Made by a program: the position numbers and the translations under genes. The notes under the pieces were generated by a model. The model worked only from the letters and a program-made list of their open reading frames with translations. It searched no databases and was not told where the DNA came from. A DNA stretch of 41,233 nt from Bacillota bacterium (GTDB lineage: Bacteria; Bacillota; Clostridia; Lachnospirales; Lachnospiraceae), in assembly GCA_023420935.1 (NCBI GenBank), contig JAEZUR010000167.1, positions 1 to 41,233 on the forward strand, written 5' to 3'. Shown here piece after piece: positions 17,872 to 26,125 of the stretch. Numbering within the stretch: the stretch's first letter is position 1; each line of letters begins with the position of its first letter.

Positions 17872-19509
17872 ATGGATGGAGGTAGTAAAATGAGTTTTTT
17901 AGTAGAATATGTAGGAAACGTAAATTTAGTTCCCGTTATTATCACAATTGTATCTGTAGCAGCAGGCTTGATCATACTGTCAAGCATTTTCCGTATGTGG
18001 AAGAAGGTTCCTCAAGATAAAGCAATGGTTGTTACCGGTATGAAGAAGAGAATCATTACTGGTGGTGGTGGATTGGTTATTCCGGTTCTAGAGAGGACGG
18101 ATACCATTTCCTTGGGAAATATTCAGTTAAATGTGAATACTTCCCAGACTATGTCTTCTCAGGGTGTACCCATTGATGTTGCAGGTACAGCTGTAATTAA
18201 AGTAAGAAATACACACGAGAGTATCTATGCAGCTATTGAACAATTTTCAGGAGTCAATGAAGGTCAGATTCAGACTTCCATATCGGATCAAGTTACACTC
18301 ATACTTGAGGGTAAACTACGTGAAATAGTTGCTTCTATGACGGTAGAACAGATCTATAATGACCGAGAAGCGTTCTCAGCAAAAGTGCAAGAAGTGGTTG
18401 GTACTAAGATTGGTGAAATGGGACTTGAGCTTAAGGATTTTTCTATTAAAGATGTAAATGATACCAATGGTTATATCAGAGCGCTTGGTGCAAAGCAAAT
18501 TGCAGAAAAGAAAAAAGATGCTGAGATAGCACAAGCCATGGCACTGAAAGAAGAGTCTATCAAAAAATCAGAAGCAACAAAAGAAGGTGAAAAAGCCCGT
18601 TTAGAGGCAGAGACGGAAGTAAGTGCAGCTCAGAAAGCAAAAGAAGTACAAGAGGCACAATATAGAAGTGAACAGGAGTCAGCCAAAGCCAAAGCCGATG
18701 CTGCGTATGAAATTCAAAAAAGTATTACCAATAAGGAAGTTATTGCAGCACAAATGGAAGCTGATATCTTAAAACAGCAGAAGCAAAAAGAATTGCAAGA
18801 AGCCCAATTACAGGTAGAGATTGCGAGAGAGCAAAAACAAACAGAATTAGAACAACGCCGTGCGGAAAAGACTCGTGAAGAATTGAAAGTTAAAATTGTT
18901 GAACCAGCTAATGCAGAGAGAGAACAGAAACAGGCAGAAGCCGATGCTCAAAAATATACTAAGATCGCTGAAGCACAAGCGAGAGCAGAAGCAAGAAAAG
19001 CAGAGGCCAATGCAGAAGCAGAAGCCAAGAAAGCAGAAGCCAATGCAGAAGCGGAAGCAATCAAAGTTAAGGCAGAAGCGGAGGCCAACGCAGCAGCTGT
19101 TAGTGGTGATGCAAGAGCAAAAGCAATCGCTGCCGTAGGTCTAGCAGAGGCGGAAGCGATTAAAGCTAAGGGTCTTGCAGAAGCAGAAGCAATGGAGAAA
19201 AAAGCGGAAGCATACAAAAAGTACACAGGTGCCGCTATGGCAGATAAGTTAATTGAAAAACTTCCAGATATTGCGAAAGCAATAGCAGAGCCTCTTAGCC
19301 AGATTTCTGATATTAAGATATATGGCGGTGGTGTTGATAATGTTGCAGAAAATGTTCCCACCGTTCTAGCAAAAGTTTTTGATACAGTACAAAGTTCTGT
19401 TGGGATTGATATGAAGAGTATAGTTATGGCTGATAGCCTGGAAGCAAAAACAACAAAGAATATCAATTTGACTGGAGTGGAGGATGTTTTAAAAAAGGAA
19501 ATTGAATAA
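17872..19509 (+). CDS. Flotillin (SPFH/band 7 membrane-microdomain scaffold)
   Basis: A 545-residue protein. A hydrophobic membrane segment lies at about 20-38. An SPFH domain (about 45-225) includes VPQDKAMVVTGMKKRIITGGGGLVIPVLERTDTI and later LELKDFSIKDVND. A long alpha-helical coiled coil of Ala/Glu/Lys repeats (about 230-470) carries AEAEA/KAEA motifs, and a C-terminal tail completes it. This is the FloT/YqiK layout; flotillins form membrane microdomains that gather cell-wall enzymes and signalling proteins. Start: AAGGAG at 17858-17863 supports ATG 17872, but GGAGG at 17878-17882 equally supports ATG 17890, which would remove six residues. Confidence 0.92.
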   Translation: MDGGSKMSFLVEYVGNVNLVPVIITIVSVAAGLIILSSIFRMWKKVPQDKAMVVTGMKKRIITGGGGLVIPVLERTDTISLGNIQLNVNTSQTMSSQGVPIDVAGTAVIKVRNTHESIYAAIEQFSGVNEGQIQTSISDQVTLILEGKLREIVASMTVEQIYNDREAFSAKVQEVVGTKIGEMGLELKDFSIKDVNDTNGYIRALGAKQIAEKKKDAEIAQAMALKEESIKKSEATKEGEKARLEAETEVSAAQKAKEVQEAQYRSEQESAKAKADAAYEIQKSITNKEVIAAQMEADILKQQKQKELQEAQLQVEIAREQKQTELEQRRAEKTREELKVKIVEPANAEREQKQAEADAQKYTKIAEAQARAEARKAEANAEAEAKKAEANAEAEAIKVKAEAEANAAAVSGDARAKAIAAVGLAEAEAIKAKGLAEAEAMEKKAEAYKKYTGAAMADKLIEKLPDIAKAIAEPLSQISDIKIYGGGVDNVAENVPTVLAKVFDTVQSSVGIDMKSIVMADSLEAKTTKNINLTGVEDVLKKEIE

Positions 19510-19545
19510 TAGTACGCTTTAGTAAGTTATAGTAAGTTGTAAATG

Positions 19546-19587
19546 AAAAGAGATTTTGAGTTTTGATCATTCAGAATCTCTTTTTTT
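19546..19587 (+). terminator. Terminator after the flotillin gene
   Basis: AAAGAGATTTTGA (19547-19559) pairs with TCAGAATCTCTTT (19571-19583) with one G-T pair. Seven T span 19581-19587. Confidence 0.88.
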
Positions 19588-19613
19588 GTTACTTACAAAA
19601 TATAGCAAAATGC

Positions 19614-19644
19614 TTGACATTTTAATAGGAATTAAGTGCAAAAT
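19614..19644 (+). promoter_or_regulatory. Locus-type promoter motif 1 (WXG100/metalloprotease unit)
   Basis: TTGACA (19614-19619), ten bases, AATTAAG (19630-19636), two bases, CAAAAT (19639-19644). First of five matching layouts. The spacer between the -35 and -10 boxes is 19 bases, longer than the usual 17. Confidence 0.7.
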
Positions 19645-19723
19645 TTTGTTATGAAATGATTAGAGCAGAGAGGATAACACGTATGAACCACATGATAAAT
19701 CAAATGATGAAGGAGGACAAACT

Positions 19724-20086
19724 ATGCCTTGGGTAACTAAATTTAATTATGAAGCAAAGTTGAAAAGAGATGCTTATCAAAACTTAAAAAATGAACTATT
19801 AGTGTGTAATTATCGCATCTATACGGACATTTCAGACACTAACAGTAATAAAGGTAGTCTAAAAACCATAACCGATAATATAGGGGATTTAGTTGGAGAA
19901 TATTTCGACAAATATGAGCTTGAAAAAGAGGAGTATTTTAATGACCTAACGAAAATCGTCAACGGATTTCTAACATTCCAGCAGGATCTGGGTACTGCGA
20001 TATCCCAATGTAACAGTAAAATATCCGAATGGGATGCCCTAATCTGGACAGAAGAATGGGAACCGGAGGAGGAGAAGTTATGCTAG
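19724..20086 (+). CDS. Small helical protein heading the WXG100/metalloprotease operon
   Basis: 120 residues, ATG preceded by AAGGAGGAC. It is predicted all-helical and charged, with heptad-like spacing (GEYFDKYELEKEEYFNDLTKIVNGFLTFQQDL). There is no W-x-G turn, signal peptide or membrane segment. Size and place before a WXG100 gene resemble the non-WXG small partners in type VII (LXG) operons, which form complexes with effector N-termini. The gene's end overlaps the next start by seven bases. Family unknown to me. Confidence 0.65.
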   Translation: MPWVTKFNYEAKLKRDAYQNLKNELLVCNYRIYTDISDTNSNKGSLKTITDNIGDLVGEYFDKYELEKEEYFNDLTKIVNGFLTFQQDLGTAISQCNSKISEWDALIWTEEWEPEEEKLC

Positions 20087-20373
20087 AGATTAAAGTTTTA
20101 AAGGATGGATTATCCGATTATGAGTTGTGTGTTACTAAAATTACCGAGCTATTTCATAAAATTGATAATGAGGAAATGAATCTACAAAACAAGTTAGCAC
20201 ATAAGGAATGGCAAGGGAAGAGTAAGGATAAATGTGAAACAATTTTATCATTAACTACAGAATACAAAAAAAATATAAAAGAAATATTGGAACAGATGAA
20301 TGCCAAAGAATTGGAACTAAAGCATAACACAATAGATTATGTAGTTAATTCCGCAGTTGTGAAATCTTTATGA
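20080..20373 (+). CDS. WXG100-family (Esx-like) protein
   Basis: Starting at ATG 20080 (GGAGGAGAAG upstream) the product is 97 residues. Two amphipathic helices flank EWQGKS, with W-x-G at residues 44-46, the position and size typical of EsxA-like WXG100 proteins. These are secreted as helical-hairpin dimers or bind effector N-termini. An in-frame start at 20029 lies deep inside the upstream gene and lacks a ribosome site. No C-terminal YxxxD/E signal is obvious, so it may be a partner rather than the carrier of the export signal. Confidence 0.75.
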   Translation: MLEIKVLKDGLSDYELCVTKITELFHKIDNEEMNLQNKLAHKEWQGKSKDKCETILSLTTEYKKNIKEILEQMNAKELELKHNTIDYVVNSAVVKSL

Positions 20374-20403
20374 TATTCCTTACATAAGCAGAGAGGAGAT
20401 ACT

Positions 20404-21033
20404 ATGACATTTCATGAATTATATGTACTAAATAGTGCAATAGACGGGGAGGATATCTATTCTCTTCCAGAGTTTTCAGCCAATCAACTTCCTAAGATTA
20501 CCGTGGAATTGATTAAGGATTCCCTAATACAGAAAGGGTATCTGTTAGATTATGAAACTGTAACGGATATGGGAGCGAAAGATATTAATAAAATAAGACA
20601 ATTCAAAGTGGCCAAAAAGTATATTAGCTTATTTGACATGGTAATTGGGTGTGTAGACAATAAGAAAGGAATTCTATTAAAACGTGATAGAGAAGGAGAA
20701 TACTCATTCACTGCAATTGATGTAGCACAAGTGAAGTCAATTTTAATAGAAGCATTTCCATTACTATTCCATGATACGGAAGCAGTTGGATTAGAAGTAT
20801 TCCATGATAAATACGTAAATGCACGTAGTTTACTTACCGAATATCCCGTTCATGTGAAGACAAGCTTCACATTGAAAACAACATTAGTTTCCAAGAAAGA
20901 AGAGAATACAAAAGAATTATTTTTTGAATCATGCGGAGGTAAGTATTATTATGATTGCACCCAAAATATCTTACATGTAAGAAGTGGGCAGGGATTATTA
21001 AATGTACTTGAGGAACGATTGGAGGTATTGTAA
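20404..21033 (+). CDS. Unknown 209-residue protein of the WXG operon, possible EspG-like chaperone
   Basis: Ribosome site AGAGGAG precedes ATG 20404. The protein is soluble and alpha/beta, with no signal or membrane helix. It begins FHELYVLNSAIDGEDIYSLPEF and includes a winged-helix-like start (ITVELIKDSLIQKGYLLDYET). A cytoplasmic protein of this kind between WXG100 genes recalls the EspG/DUF5081-type chaperones of ESX substrates. That comparison is from memory and position, not alignment. It abuts the next gene (TAAATG). Confidence 0.6.
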   Translation: MTFHELYVLNSAIDGEDIYSLPEFSANQLPKITVELIKDSLIQKGYLLDYETVTDMGAKDINKIRQFKVAKKYISLFDMVIGCVDNKKGILLKRDREGEYSFTAIDVAQVKSILIEAFPLLFHDTEAVGLEVFHDKYVNARSLLTEYPVHVKTSFTLKTTLVSKKEENTKELFFESCGGKYYYDCTQNILHVRSGQGLLNVLEERLEVL

Positions 21034-21351
21034 ATGGCAAGCTTTGCAGGAAATATTGTTTCGAATAAACAGCATATGGAAAGCATAACGTTAAAATTCA
21101 ATACATGTGCGGATTATGTAGGTGACATTATATCTGAGACAGAAATCATGAAACAGATTTTTGACGATTGTTACAGTGGTAGTGCAGCAGATGGATTAGA
21201 AGATTATTTTTCCGTACTAAAGCAACACCTAGAGCTGTTACAACAATGCTACACACAATTGGGTTCTTATACAAAAGTAGCCAAAGATTTATTTATACAA
21301 ACGGATTTATTATTAGGATTTGAATTACTGAAAGGGGGCAAGATTAAATGA
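21034..21351 (+). CDS. WXG100-like protein with Y-S-G turn
   Basis: 105 residues, two helices with CYSGSAADG between them (Tyr 47, Gly 49), where Tyr replaces the usual Trp, a variant seen in the WXG superfamily. GGAGG (21021-21025) supports the start. Its end overlaps the metalloprotease start by four bases (ATGA), so the two are translationally coupled. This suggests it pairs with that effector's N-terminus. Confidence 0.65.
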   Translation: MASFAGNIVSNKQHMESITLKFNTCADYVGDIISETEIMKQIFDDCYSGSAADGLEDYFSVLKQHLELLQQCYTQLGSYTKVAKDLFIQTDLLLGFELLKGGKIK

Positions 21352-22964
21352 GTACCAATCCAATAAATACGAGTCAAATGACGAAAGATTTTAAGTCCTT
21401 TCTTTTTCTATGGATCCTTCATCATGCTTCTTGGAAAGGCGAACATGCCACGGAGATAAGCAGTAATCTATTAGATGCTTATAACTTTGCCCAACAAGCA
21501 GAAGATGCTATCTCTAGCTCAGGTCTTGATGGAATCAACAGAATTTATCTTCCGATATCAGCTTTTATGATTAATGATTTGGAAGATGATCGTGATAAAT
21601 TGCAACGATTCTGCGAGAAGATACATAACGATGCAAATGATCTAATAGATAATATTTTTCATTATGGTGTTATGAAAGTATTAACGGACATTTATGATCT
21701 TAATCCTAGTAATGTGACAGCTGGTTCACCAACTGAAAATATCAACCTTAAATCTATGATGAAAACAATCATATTAGATGAAGCGCTAAAGCTTAGCTTT
21801 TCTGAAAAATCGAAAAATCTAGATCAAGATGTTTTGACCGATGATCTGAAAAACGATGTGGTAAACGCCATTAGTAGATATTATGATGGAGAAACTACCA
21901 ATTATTTGAAAAATTCCCCAGGATATGATACAATTACATTTAATGAAGACATGGAATTGCTAATCGAATACTACGAGTATTTAAATCCTGCGGACGGAAA
22001 AAATATGGATAAATTATTCAAGGGAATGAAGAAATCAGGGAATTACGATCAAGATATCAAGAACATAAAGTTTATAGCCTATACGGCGAAGGAACCGTAT
22101 CGATCGGTGTTTTTTAAGTATCTGCCGGATATGCATATTGAGGATTATGATTATACTTCAACCCAGCAGTATGATTATGGTTCAAATGAATTGTTTCTAG
22201 ACTTTACTGGAACAGACGTTGGTATTAATGATCCTAGAAATCCTTATGTAACTTTTTTCCATGAATGTGGTCATGCAATTGATGATCTAGCGGTAACGGA
22301 TGGATTATTTAAAGATAAATTTTATACATGGACTTATAGCAAAAATGATGTGACATTTCGAGATGTCATTACAACAGATGTGAATAATTTTTTGTCACAA
22401 GTTGCTGAAAAGTATATCAGAAACAGTAGTTATTACAAAGGGGCTTCTGATAAGGAAATAAAAAATGCTACAGAGAAAGTAGTAAATCAAATAATGCGTG
22501 CAGGAAATAACTTTTCGTCCTTACCAAATGAATTACAAAGTGTTTATACGGATGTAAGAAATGCAGTCGGATATTGTAAAGTTGATATTTCGAATTCATC
22601 AGATTCAAAATATAAATATACATATCAGTCAGGAAATGCATATAATTTATCTGGTCCAATCAATGAAGCTTTTAGCGATATTTTAGGAGGCATGACTGAC
22701 AATACTGTTACAGGTTCTATTGGGCATAAGAAAGCTAGTAAAGATTTGACAGATTCGGATTATAATAATGGCTATGCAGATAATCATTATTATTGGTATG
22801 ACGAAAAAGGAAATATTACAGGTAAACAAGAAAAAGAGGCGTTCGCAGAAATCTTTTCCTATAATATGACAAAGAGCGTAGAACAACAGGATTCAGTAGA
22901 TAACTATCTACCTAATACAGTATATTATTTTGATAAAATGATGGGAGACCTTGCAAATGAATAA
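21348..22964 (+). CDS. Putative secreted zinc metalloprotease effector with WXG-like N-terminus
   Basis: 538 residues. The N-terminal about 110 residues are helical, with HASWKGEHATEIS (W-x-G at 29-31), like the targeting modules of type VII effectors. There is no Sec signal. The C-terminal part has TFFHECGHAIDDLAV, an HExxH zinc site (His 305, Glu 306, His 309). Downstream acidic motifs EAFSD (440-444) and EAFAE (497-501) could supply the third ligand, as in gluzincins. The second resembles the segment of anthrax lethal-factor-like proteases. GGGGGC precedes the start. The genes before it encode WXG100-like proteins, and two paralogous membrane proteins follow, the arrangement of toxin and immunity. 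The substrate is unknown. Confidence 0.75.
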   Translation: MSTNPINTSQMTKDFKSFLFLWILHHASWKGEHATEISSNLLDAYNFAQQAEDAISSSGLDGINRIYLPISAFMINDLEDDRDKLQRFCEKIHNDANDLIDNIFHYGVMKVLTDIYDLNPSNVTAGSPTENINLKSMMKTIILDEALKLSFSEKSKNLDQDVLTDDLKNDVVNAISRYYDGETTNYLKNSPGYDTITFNEDMELLIEYYEYLNPADGKNMDKLFKGMKKSGNYDQDIKNIKFIAYTAKEPYRSVFFKYLPDMHIEDYDYTSTQQYDYGSNELFLDFTGTDVGINDPRNPYVTFFHECGHAIDDLAVTDGLFKDKFYTWTYSKNDVTFRDVITTDVNNFLSQVAEKYIRNSSYYKGASDKEIKNATEKVVNQIMRAGNNFSSLPNELQSVYTDVRNAVGYCKVDISNSSDSKYKYTYQSGNAYNLSGPINEAFSDILGGMTDNTVTGSIGHKKASKDLTDSDYNNGYADNHYYWYDEKGNITGKQEKEAFAEIFSYNMTKSVEQQDSVDNYLPNTVYYFDKMMGDLANE

Positions 22965-23739
22965 AAAAATTTTTATAACCATTAGTAGTATACTTTTACT
23001 AGTTCTCGTTCCTTTAATTATAAGTGTTAAAATAAAAGAGAACGATCATACAAATGATGAATCTCAACCAGTAACAAAGGAATTTTTGATGAGTGAATAT
23101 GATATTACTGAGGAAGAATTCGAGAGTATTGATGTTAATAGAGTACTAAGGAAACTATCATGGAGAACTGATGGTTTTGATCAGAACACTACGAAAGAAA
23201 TGGTTATAGAAATGTTAAAGAAAGAGCAAGAAAGAATTATAAGAGATGAGGCTTCTTCCAAGCATTTTGCTGAAGTAAATCTCGGATATTTATTTGCTGC
23301 AGATGAATATACTGGAGAATATCCTGATTTTAGTACATTAAAATATTTCGCATACACACAAGAATTTGAAACGTATTCAGTATCAGGTCTAATTGATTTT
23401 GATAAATCAAAATTCTGTGATTTCACACCAGAAAGTTGGGTATCATCGGATTATACTCAGGCCAGTAAAGTTGTTAAATTAACTCAGCAACATAAAGAAA
23501 AAATTATACAGGCTTTAAGAGATGGAGATTTAGTGAAATGGAAGCATTATTATGAGGATAAAAAGTTCAAAGGAGATATTTATTGGAGTATAGGATTAGA
23601 ATTTAAAGATGGATTAATAATATCATACAATGGTACAGCAGGTGATGATGGATTTCCGGATGAGTATGATGATATGATGACTACCATTTCAAGTTTATTT
23701 GCTGGTCAACCTATTACAACTATAACTGAAGATAAATAG
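22957..23739 (+). CDS. Membrane-anchored protein, probable immunity to the metalloprotease (copy 1)
   Basis: ATG 22957 follows GGGAG and overlaps the protease stop by eight bases. The 260-residue product has an N-terminal anchor (KIFITISSILLLVLVPLIISV) and an extracytoplasmic domain with AEVNLGYLFAADEYTGEYPDF, FCDFTPESWVSSDYTQ and GTAGDDGFPDEYDDM. The same blocks recur in the next gene. I do not recognise the family. Position directly after a toxin-like gene and the duplicated state argue for immunity. Being outside the membrane, it would meet an incoming protease before it acts. Confidence 0.65.
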   Translation: MNKKIFITISSILLLVLVPLIISVKIKENDHTNDESQPVTKEFLMSEYDITEEEFESIDVNRVLRKLSWRTDGFDQNTTKEMVIEMLKKEQERIIRDEASSKHFAEVNLGYLFAADEYTGEYPDFSTLKYFAYTQEFETYSVSGLIDFDKSKFCDFTPESWVSSDYTQASKVVKLTQQHKEKIIQALRDGDLVKWKHYYEDKKFKGDIYWSIGLEFKDGLIISYNGTAGDDGFPDEYDDMMTTISSLFAGQPITTITEDK

Positions 23740-23870
23740 TGAGAAGGAAAGGGTTAAATATTATTTCCAGATGAATAAAATTAAAGTGACTGCGGTTATA
23801 GTGATATATAGAACCTCGGTTGAACAAATTATTAAGACGCATTAATGATATGGTATGGGGGTTAAATTAC

Positions 23871-24677
23871 ATGAGAAGCAAGAAAGTTTTTATTATAGTC
23901 TTATTCATCTTAATATTACTATTATTTTCATCAATAGTAATATGGAGGATACTAGTAGAAAGAGTAAATAGAGAAAAAGGAGAAACGAAACATCAAGCAG
24001 TAACAATAGAGTTTATGATTAAAAAGTATGGTTTTTTAAAGGAGGATTTAGAAGGTATAGATTTAGATAAAGTGTTAAAAAAATCACCTTGGACTATAGC
24101 TGATTGTGACACTATAATAAATAAAGAAGAGGTAATACAGTTACTAAAAAAGGAGCAAGAAAGAATCAATAGAGATGAAGCATTAAAAAAACATTGTGCT
24201 GAAGTAAATCTCGGATATTTATTTGCTGCAGATGAATATACTGGGGAATATCCTGATTTTAATACGCTAAAATATTTAGCATTTACACAAGAATTTGAAA
24301 CATTTTCTGTGTCTAATTTAATTGATTTTGAAAACTCTAGATTCTGTGATTTTACTCCAGAGAGTTGGGTATCATCGGATTATAGTCAATCTAGTAAGGT
24401 TACTAAATTAACACAGGATCATAAAGAAAAAATTATTCAAGCTTTAAAAGATGGAAATATAATGGAATGGAAGCATTATTATGAGGATAAAAAGTTCAAA
24501 GGGGATATATACTGGAGTGTTGGATTGGAATTTCAAGATGGATTAGTCATATCATACTATGGTACTGCTGGAGATGATGGATTTCCAGATGAGTATGATG
24601 AAATGTTGATTACCATTTCTAATTTATTCACTTGGGAACCTAATATAGCAGAACTTGAAAATGAGAAGCAGGAGTAA
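23871..24677 (+). CDS. Membrane-anchored paralogue, probable immunity (copy 2)
   Basis: ATG 23871 is preceded by GGGGG (23857-23861). The TTG at 23820 in the same frame has no ribosome site. 268 residues: anchor KVFIIVLFILILLLFSSIVIW, then a domain sharing most of the conserved blocks with copy 1 (AEVNLGYLFAADEYTGEYPDF, DFTPESWVSSDYSQ, EWKHYYEDKKFKGDIYWS). The N-terminal linker region is more divergent. Tandem copies with differences in the outer domain fit immunity diversification, or protection against variants of the same toxin. A terminator follows. Confidence 0.65.
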   Translation: MRSKKVFIIVLFILILLLFSSIVIWRILVERVNREKGETKHQAVTIEFMIKKYGFLKEDLEGIDLDKVLKKSPWTIADCDTIINKEEVIQLLKKEQERINRDEALKKHCAEVNLGYLFAADEYTGEYPDFNTLKYLAFTQEFETFSVSNLIDFENSRFCDFTPESWVSSDYSQSSKVTKLTQDHKEKIIQALKDGNIMEWKHYYEDKKFKGDIYWSVGLEFQDGLVISYYGTAGDDGFPDEYDEMLITISNLFTWEPNIAELENEKQE

Positions 24678-24689
24678 TAAATATTAATG

Positions 24690-24731
24690 AAGCAGTCAGA
24701 AGATGAAACAATCTTACTAACTGCTTTTTTT
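24690..24731 (+). terminator. Terminator of the metalloprotease unit
   Basis: AGCAGTCAGAAGAT (24691-24704) pairs imperfectly with ATCTTACTAACTGCT (24711-24725) and runs into seven T. Confidence 0.75.
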
Positions 24732-24754
24732 ATGCAAGAATATAGAAAAAATTA

Positions 24755-24785
24755 TTGACATCAATTTGGCAATTAAGACTACTAT
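24755..24785 (+). promoter_or_regulatory. Locus-type promoter motif 2 (second WXG100 unit)
   Basis: TTGACA (24755-24760), ten bases, AATTAAG (24771-24777), two bases, TACTAT (24780-24785). Same layout as at 19614, 26039, 34560 and 38289. Confidence 0.75.
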
Positions 24786-24830
24786 AGGATAACTGTTATT
24801 CTAATTCATAATTAAGTAGGAGGAATTGCA

Positions 24831-25124
24831 ATGGAAAAAAGCAGCGAAATAAAATTAAATATAGGACAAGTTAACAGTGCATTAACTAATCTAAAAGCTA
24901 GTGAGTCTGCCATGAATGAAGTATACCAGAATTTAATTAAGGCACATGAAGCACTAATCGAGAAATGGGGAGGTAAAAGTAAAAACGCATTTATGCTATG
25001 TTCTAAAAATATTGAAAGCAATTTGAAAGGTAGAATCGATACATTACATATTCAAATTGGGAAGTTAGAGGAAACCAAAGAAGCATTTATAGAAGAAGAC
25101 AATGCTTTATTTTCACAGGATTAA
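24831..25124 (+). CDS. WXG100-family (Esx-like) protein
   Basis: 97 residues after GTAGGAGG. A helical hairpin with EKWGGKSKNAF (W-x-G at residues 46-48), length and motif position typical of WXG100 proteins. No signal peptide. First gene of a three-gene run that contains two W-x-G proteins around a non-WXG partner. The C-terminus is acidic (EEDNALFSQD). Confidence 0.85.
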   Translation: MEKSSEIKLNIGQVNSALTNLKASESAMNEVYQNLIKAHEALIEKWGGKSKNAFMLCSKNIESNLKGRIDTLHIQIGKLEETKEAFIEEDNALFSQD

Positions 25125-25145
25125 ATAAGAGGAGGTTTAGAAATT

Positions 25146-25520
25146 ATGTCATGTAGATGTAGCGATATATTAAATTGCCAAAGTGATATTAGAGTAATTG
25201 GAAATATAATAGATGATATTGTAAATGCTCAAAATCAGGAGAATACCATAACGAATTCTTATGTAACATTGGCCTCATTTTGTAATTTAACTTTCATAGT
25301 AGAAGATATGACGAAATTAACGAATAAAGTGAAGGGGTTAAATGATTATTTAGTTGATACAATACCAACTGTGTTATCAAAATGTAATAGTCAGCTTGGC
25401 GGATTGCAATTGCAACTGCATTATATGCAGTCGGAGGATTCATCCTACCATGAGGAATTAGCAAGACAGGCAAGGGAAGGAGAAGAAAGTAAATCATCTG
25501 CAAAGGGGAGTAGGAAATAA
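25146..25520 (+). CDS. Small helical partner protein of the WXG100 unit
   Basis: 124 residues after GAGGAGG. The N-terminus is Cys-rich (MSCRCSDILNCQSD). It then has two helical stretches and a charged, Ser/Lys-rich tail (ESKSSAKGSRK), with no W-x-G. Genes of this size and helical content sit between WXG100 genes in Firmicute type VII operons. The four Cys near the start could form disulfides if exported, or bind a metal. Its stop overlaps the next start (TAATG). Confidence 0.65.
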   Translation: MSCRCSDILNCQSDIRVIGNIIDDIVNAQNQENTITNSYVTLASFCNLTFIVEDMTKLTNKVKGLNDYLVDTIPTVLSKCNSQLGGLQLQLHYMQSEDSSYHEELARQAREGEESKSSAKGSRK

Positions 25521-25822
25521 TGATGCAATTTCAAGTTGGTTTAGATGCTATTTGTCAGGAAATTAGCGCATATAATGATATGATTAGCGAGTTGGTAGAT
25601 ATATCGAAAGATGTGTATAATGCAATTGATCCACTTGTAAATTTAGATTGGAGTGGTCAAGCGCAGAACCAATTTAAATCAGATATGGAAACATGGCAGT
25701 CACAAATGGGTAAATTTTTAGAAGATGCTGATTTTGTTAATCAAGTACTTTCTAAGACAGCAAATGTGAAAACCATAGCAATGAAGAAAATATGTGATGA
25801 TTTTGTAGAATGTATAGTTTAA
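25520..25822 (+). CDS. WXG100-family (Esx-like) protein
   Basis: 100 residues, start ATG 25520 (or the adjacent ATG 25523) coupled to the upstream stop. LDWSGQAQNQFKSDM has W-x-G at 44-46 between two helices. This is the third canonical W-x-G protein of the locus. A terminator follows. Confidence 0.85.
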   Translation: MMQFQVGLDAICQEISAYNDMISELVDISKDVYNAIDPLVNLDWSGQAQNQFKSDMETWQSQMGKFLEDADFVNQVLSKTANVKTIAMKKICDDFVECIV

Positions 25823-25875
25823 TTATCACAACATAATTACAATTTATGTATAGATAAAAGAAAGTTTGTCAGTTT

Positions 25876-25905
25876 GCCTGTATCATATAAGATACAGGCT
25901 TTTCT
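25876..25905 (+). terminator. Terminator of the second WXG100 unit
   Basis: GCCTGTATC (25876-25884), loop ATATAA, GATACAGGC (25891-25899), then TTTTCTT. Perfect 9-bp stem. Confidence 0.9.
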
Positions 25906-26038
25906 TATGTTGTATTGCGAGAACATGTTGTGTATATCCGTCGACACTTGTTATAAAGGAGGTAGAGTAGAAAATTGAAATAATATAAAAGAGAAACAAT
26001 ATATTTGTAAATTTATATAAAATTTTGTAAATATATTA

Positions 26039-26069
26039 TTGACTTTATATAGGTAATTAGGCCTATCAT
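26039..26069 (+). promoter_or_regulatory. Locus-type promoter motif 3 (CpaB-like/MinD-like/hydrolase unit)
   Basis: TTGACT (26039-26044), ten bases, AATTAGG (26055-26061), two bases, TATCAT (26064-26069). Confidence 0.75.
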
Positions 26070-26125
26070 TGTCTAAAAGAAAGAAGAAAAATAGTATTAA
26101 TAGAAAATAAAAGGAGTATACATCA

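Larger units (their letters stand above)
25823..26125. other. Gap between WXG100 unit and the CpaB-like gene
   Basis: 303 bases hold a terminator (25876-25905), an orphan ribosome-site sequence AAAGGAGG at 25955-25962 with no usable frame after it, and promoter motif 3 at 26039. The orphan site may mark a decayed gene. Confidence 0.5.

Noticed and set aside
18960..19200. Tandem GCAGAAGC-like DNA repeats
   Set aside because: They follow from the A-E-A-K heptads of the flotillin coiled coil and are not an independent repeat array.
18948..19466. Long minus-strand open frame of 172 codons across the flotillin gene
   Set aside because: It is a shadow of the Ala/Glu repeat codons in the flotillin coiled coil and has no ribosome site.
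25955..25962. Strong ribosome-site sequence AAAGGAGG
   Set aside because: The possible starts after it (for example the TTG near 25974) hit a stop at once, so no gene can be supported. It may be a relic.
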